The notes under the pieces are model-generated. The model did not search any database, was not told the DNA's origin, and saw only the letters and a program-made list of their open reading frames with translations. A program made the translations under genes and the position numbers. Shown here piece by piece: positions 7,066 through 9,662 of a DNA stretch of 9,662 bases. The stretch lies in contig DENY01000267.1 of the NCBI GenBank assembly GCA_002359825.1, forward strand, positions 1,962-11,623, given 5' to 3'. The DNA is from Bacteroidales bacterium UBA2632. Lineage in GTDB: Bacteria > Bacteroidota > Bacteroidia > Bacteroidales > Dysgonomonadaceae. Positions within the stretch are counted from its first letter, which is position 1. Each line of letters starts with the position of its first letter.

Positions 7066-7113
7066 TAAAAAGTAACCATGTATAACCAGGAAGCGACTAT
7101 TGTTTTGGTTACT
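7066..7113 (-). terminator. Probable terminator of the DeoR-family gene
   Basis: Read on the minus strand, AGTAACCA about 19 bases after the regulator's stop pairs with TGGTTACT 27 bases on, followed at once by TTTT. The stem is 8 bp and the loop is long, so this is a modest intrinsic terminator candidate in the right place. Confidence 0.4.
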
Positions 7114-7131
7114 TATGAAAGTCTAATTAAG

Positions 7132-7896
7132 CTATGCTATAATCACTTTGATTCCTAAATTATCCAGCATTCTGGCCATAGAATCTGTTATTCCATCATC
7201 TGTAATGATTATATCTACTCCCTCTAATCCACACACCTTCCCAAAACCTCTTTTCCCAAACTTAGAAGAATCGGCCAATACAATTATTTTAGAAGATGCT
7301 GCAATCATACTTTTTGAAAGCAATGCCTCGTCTATGTTTGAATTGGTGATGCCGTGTTCTTTATCGATGCCATCTACACCTAAGAACAACTTAGAGCAAG
7401 TTAAATCATTGAACGCTGCAGCGGCATAAGCTCCTCTAACTGATAATGATTTTTTATAAAGATTACCACCCAGTTGTATTACACTCACGTCGGGAAGATC
7501 ATTCAAAAGAATGGATACTGGCAGGGAAGAAGTAACCACATTAAGATGACCTTTGGGTTGAATTTGCAGAGCAAACTCATAGTTGGTCGACCCTGCCGAA
7601 ATGATGATTGAATCGTTCTCTTGAATTAGTTTTGCAGCAGCAATTGCAATTTTCTTTTTCTCCTCATTCTTTAATTTCCCTTTTATTTGCACACTCATGT
7701 CTGGTACGTAAGGATTTATGGGCATAGCACTACCGTGTGTGCGAAAAAGCAAGTTTCTCTCTTCCAGTATTTTTAAATCTTTCCGGATTGTTACAGTTGT
7801 AACATCTAAATCTTCAGCCAATTCTGTGACCTTCACAAATTGCTGTTCTCTGAGTTTGTCCAAAATGTAATTATGTCGCTCAGCTATACTTTTCAT
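7132..7896 (-). CDS. DeoR/GlpR-family transcriptional repressor
   Basis: A 254-residue regulator of the DeoR family. The N-terminal winged helix-turn-helix spans about residues 5-57 (ILDKLREQQFVKVTELAEDL, DVTTVTIRKDLKILEERNLL, then RTHGSA), the classic family signature. The rest is the DeoR-C sugar-phosphate-sensing domain: ISAGSTNYEFA near 100-109, LGGNLY, GVDGIDKEHGITNSN and ADSSKFGKRGF. Length is typical. It lies divergent to glpD, so control of glycerol-3-phosphate catabolism, as by GlpR, is the natural inference; the effector is probably a phosphorylated compound such as glycerol-3-phosphate. A TAnnTTTG element stands 45 bases upstream; there is no clear Shine-Dalgarno. Because the C-terminal domain is shared by many DeoR proteins, I leave the symbol blank. 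Confidence 0.92.
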   Translation of the reverse strand: MKSIAERHNYILDKLREQQFVKVTELAEDLDVTTVTIRKDLKILEERNLLFRTHGSAMPINPYVPDMSVQIKGKLKNEEKKKIAIAAAKLIQENDSIIISAGSTNYEFALQIQPKGHLNVVTSSLPVSILLNDLPDVSVIQLGGNLYKKSLSVRGAYAAAAFNDLTCSKLFLGVDGIDKEHGITNSNIDEALLSKSMIAASSKIIVLADSSKFGKRGFGKVCGLEGVDIIITDDGITDSMARMLDNLGIKVIIA

Positions 7897-7941
7897 AAAA
7901 CTATTTGTTTAGAGGTTATGGAAAAATGCTAATATATCTTA

Positions 7942-7949
7942 CAAAGTTA
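7942..7949 (-). promoter_or_regulatory. TAnnTTTG promoter element of the regulator gene
   Basis: On the minus strand this reads TAACTTTG, a full match to the Bacteroidota -7 element, 45 bases before the ATG. A clear TTTG -33 element is not visible at the usual distance. Confidence 0.5.
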
Positions 7950-8024
7950 TGTTATTTTTTGGTAACTAAGCATATTGTTTGGATTTTAAAATGATTTAAC
8001 GTCACTTCCCACATTGTAGTCTGT

Positions 8025-8045
8025 TTCGATTATAAATTAATCGAA
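8025..8045. promoter_or_regulatory. Inverted repeat, candidate GlpR-type operator
   Basis: TTCGATTA (8025-8032) and TAATCGAA (8038-8045) are perfect 8-bp arms around TAAAT. The TTCG...CGAA ends resemble the known GlpR operator of enteric bacteria (consensus halves ending in GTTCG and CGAAC). It lies 29 bases upstream of the glpD -7 element, in the spacer shared with the divergent DeoR-family gene, so it is well placed to control glpD and perhaps the regulator itself. Confidence 0.55.
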
Positions 8046-8074
8046 GAAAGGATGTTTCATTTAATTTCTTTTTT

Positions 8075-8082
8075 TACCTTTG
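8075..8082 (+). promoter_or_regulatory. TAnnTTTG promoter element of glpD
   Basis: TACCTTTG matches the Bacteroidota -7 element and lies 41 bases before the glpD ATG. The upstream partner is poor: TTTC at 8055-8058 is the nearest to TTTG, with a 16-base spacer, slightly short. Confidence 0.55.
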
Positions 8083-8123
8083 CCAAAAGGTCTTTGTTTT
8101 AAATATAGATATTCCAAGAACAA

Positions 8124-9662
8124 ATGAAAAGAGAAAAAGTATTATCCGTTTTTCGTCAACAAAATTTAGAGTTTGATATATTGGTAGTTGGTGGAGGAGC
8201 CACTGGGTTAGGAATTGCTGTGGATGCTGCAGCACGTGGCTATAAAGTAGCCCTTTGTGAGCAACATGACTTTGCAAAAGGGACATCGAGCCGTAGCACG
8301 AAGCTGGTGCATGGAGGAGTCAGGTACCTTGCCCAAGGCGATGTGCGCCTTGTGATTGAAGCCCTGAGAGAACGCGGTCGCATGCGACGCAATGCACCTC
8401 ATTTGGTGCGAGACATGCGCTTTATCATCGGTGCTTATCGTTGGTGGGAGAAGCCCTTCTATACTATTGGTCTCATCCTTTATGATATATTGGCAGGTCG
8501 TCTTGGCTTGGGCCGTTCTTTACCGATGAGTAAAAATGCGGTTAAGAAAGAATTGCCAGGCTTGGCAAGAGAAGGCTTAAGGGGTGGTATCGTTTATCAC
8601 GATGGTCAGTTTGATGACTCTCGATTGGCTATCACACTTTTGCAAACTGCACAAGATCATGGAGCAAGCTGTCTCAATTATTGTAGAGTAGAGTCATTTC
8701 TTAAAGATGGTAATCGTATAAGTGGCGTGAAAGCCAAAGATATGTTCACGGGTGAGGCTTTTGATATCAAATCGAAAGTAGTAGTAAATGCTACCGGTGT
8801 ATTTGTGGACGAAATCATGAAGATGGACAACCCACAAGCTACCAAGAAAGTGAAGCCAAGTCAAGGAGTTCACCTGGTAGTTGATAGCAAGTTCTTTGAA
8901 GGAGACTCAGCCTTGATGGTTCCCAAAACAAAAGATGGAAGAGTACTCTTTGGTGTGCCTTGGCATGGAAAGGTTGTTTTAGGAACAACCGATACTCCTC
9001 TTAATTCACATGCATTAGAACCTGTTGCATTGGAAGAAGAAGTTGACTTTATTCTCGACCAAGCCGGACAATACCTTGATCTGAAGCCCACACGAAAAGA
9101 TGTTCTTTCTGTATTTGCAGGATTGCGTCCATTGGCAGCACCCGCCAAGAGTGATAGCACCAAAACAAAAGAGATATCTCGTAGCCACAAAATATACCAT
9201 TCTAAATCTGGACTATTGACCATAACGGGTGGGAAATGGACAACTTACCGCGAAATGGCGGAAGAGATTGTTGATTTAGCAATCAAAGGAAGTTCGCTGG
9301 AATCGCGCAAATGTGTAACCAAAGAGATGAAACTGCGTGGTTATCTAAAAAATGTTGACCGCAACAATTGGGACTATGTATATGGTGCAGATATAGAAGG
9401 AATAAAAGAGATAGTGCGTAAGAATCCTGAGTATGGCAAACTGTTAGACCCCAACTATACCTTCACCGAAGCTCATGTGATATGGGCAGCACGCGAAGAG
9501 ATGGCACAAACCGTTGAAGATGTCTTAGCGCGCAGAGTGCGTGCTCTGTTCTTAGATGCCAGAGCAGCTGTTAAGATGGCTCCAAGAGTAGCTGAATTGC
9601 TTACACAAGAGCTTGGTAAAACAGAAGAGTGGAAAAACGAACAAGTGAGAGAGTTTAATGCT
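8124..9662 (+). CDS. glpD: Aerobic glycerol-3-phosphate dehydrogenase (C-terminal end beyond window)
   Basis: FAD-dependent glycerol-3-phosphate dehydrogenase, which oxidises glycerol-3-phosphate to dihydroxyacetone phosphate at the membrane and passes electrons to quinone. 513 codons are present without interruption, and the family is about 520-560 residues, so only the end is missing. The FAD-binding strand and GGGATG loop are at residues 18-28, followed by GTSSRSTKLVHGGVRYL (53-69), the family signature. PHLVRDMRFIIGAYRWWEKPF, VNATGVFVD, SQGVHLVVD and GVPWHGKVVLGTTDTP follow, then GLRPLAAP and TGGKWTTYR (368-376). The C-terminal helical domain has TEAHVIWAAREEMAQTVEDVLARRVRALFLDA. The ATG is chosen because homology begins soon after; upstream AAGAAC is a poor Shine-Dalgarno. 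Divergent to a DeoR/GlpR-type repressor, its probable controller. Confidence 0.96.
   Translation, partial: MKREKVLSVFRQQNLEFDILVVGGGATGLGIAVDAAARGYKVALCEQHDFAKGTSSRSTKLVHGGVRYLAQGDVRLVIEALRERGRMRRNAPHLVRDMRFIIGAYRWWEKPFYTIGLILYDILAGRLGLGRSLPMSKNAVKKELPGLAREGLRGGIVYHDGQFDDSRLAITLLQTAQDHGASCLNYCRVESFLKDGNRISGVKAKDMFTGEAFDIKSKVVVNATGVFVDEIMKMDNPQATKKVKPSQGVHLVVDSKFFEGDSALMVPKTKDGRVLFGVPWHGKVVLGTTDTPLNSHALEPVALEEEVDFILDQAGQYLDLKPTRKDVLSVFAGLRPLAAPAKSDSTKTKEISRSHKIYHSKSGLLTITGGKWTTYREMAEEIVDLAIKGSSLESRKCVTKEMKLRGYLKNVDRNNWDYVYGADIEGIKEIVRKNPEYGKLLDPNYTFTEAHVIWAAREEMAQTVEDVLARRVRALFLDARAAVKMAPRVAELLTQELGKTEEWKNEQVREFNA

Noticed and set aside
8074..9223. Several minus-strand frames of 60-117 codons opposite glpD
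   Set aside because: They are shadows of glpD, whose plus-strand frame is continuous and carries every family motif.

Overview
The window looks like a piece of a Bacteroidota chromosome. It is AT-rich. Two good matches to the TAnnTTTG promoter element of that phylum stand in front of the deoR-type and glpD genes, and several genes lack a clear Shine-Dalgarno sequence. Protein similarities also fit: a ManA with the IYPLKFEPI...RLWGG opening and a GlpD of the type common in that phylum. I cannot name a genus.

Left part (1-4449): two divergent gene groups face away from a 360-base AT-rich spacer. Leftward run a PIG-L/LmbE-type N-deacetylase and a GT4 glycosyltransferase (cut by the window edge), joined by a 4-base ATGA overlap. 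Rightward run a mannose-6-phosphate isomerase (manA), a phosphomannomutase-like HAD-IIB protein and a GH130 mannoside phosphorylase/hydrolase-like protein, 4 bases apart. Together they suggest mannose-1-phosphate metabolism next to a small glycoconjugate pathway. The manA gene is broken: its homology runs through three reading frames with at least three frame changes.

Middle (4450-7131): a decayed region. It holds the C-terminal part of a glucose-6-phosphate dehydrogenase gene (zwf) on the minus strand, with one in-frame stop, one frameshift and a lost 5' end. The break lies about 50 bases from the start of an IS1380-family transposase fragment. About 1.6 kb follows with no gene I can support. 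It contains perfect palindromes built on GTCCATGGAC, an 11-bp inverted repeat 525 bases apart, and a strong 13-bp hairpin.

Right part (7132-9662): a DeoR/GlpR-type repressor (minus) diverges from glpD, aerobic glycerol-3-phosphate dehydrogenase (plus, open at the window end). The 227-base spacer holds a TAnnTTTG element for each direction and an 8-bp inverted repeat with TTCG/CGAA ends, a good candidate for the repressor's operator.

The intact genes (PIG-L, PMM-like, GH130, deoR-type, glpD) read cleanly, so the lesions in manA and zwf are probably real gene decay rather than poor sequence. I see no RNA gene, CRISPR array or phage gene. I see no clearly new defence or other system; the most open-ended items are the glycosyltransferase/deacetylase/mannose-1-phosphate cluster and the palindrome-rich decayed segment.
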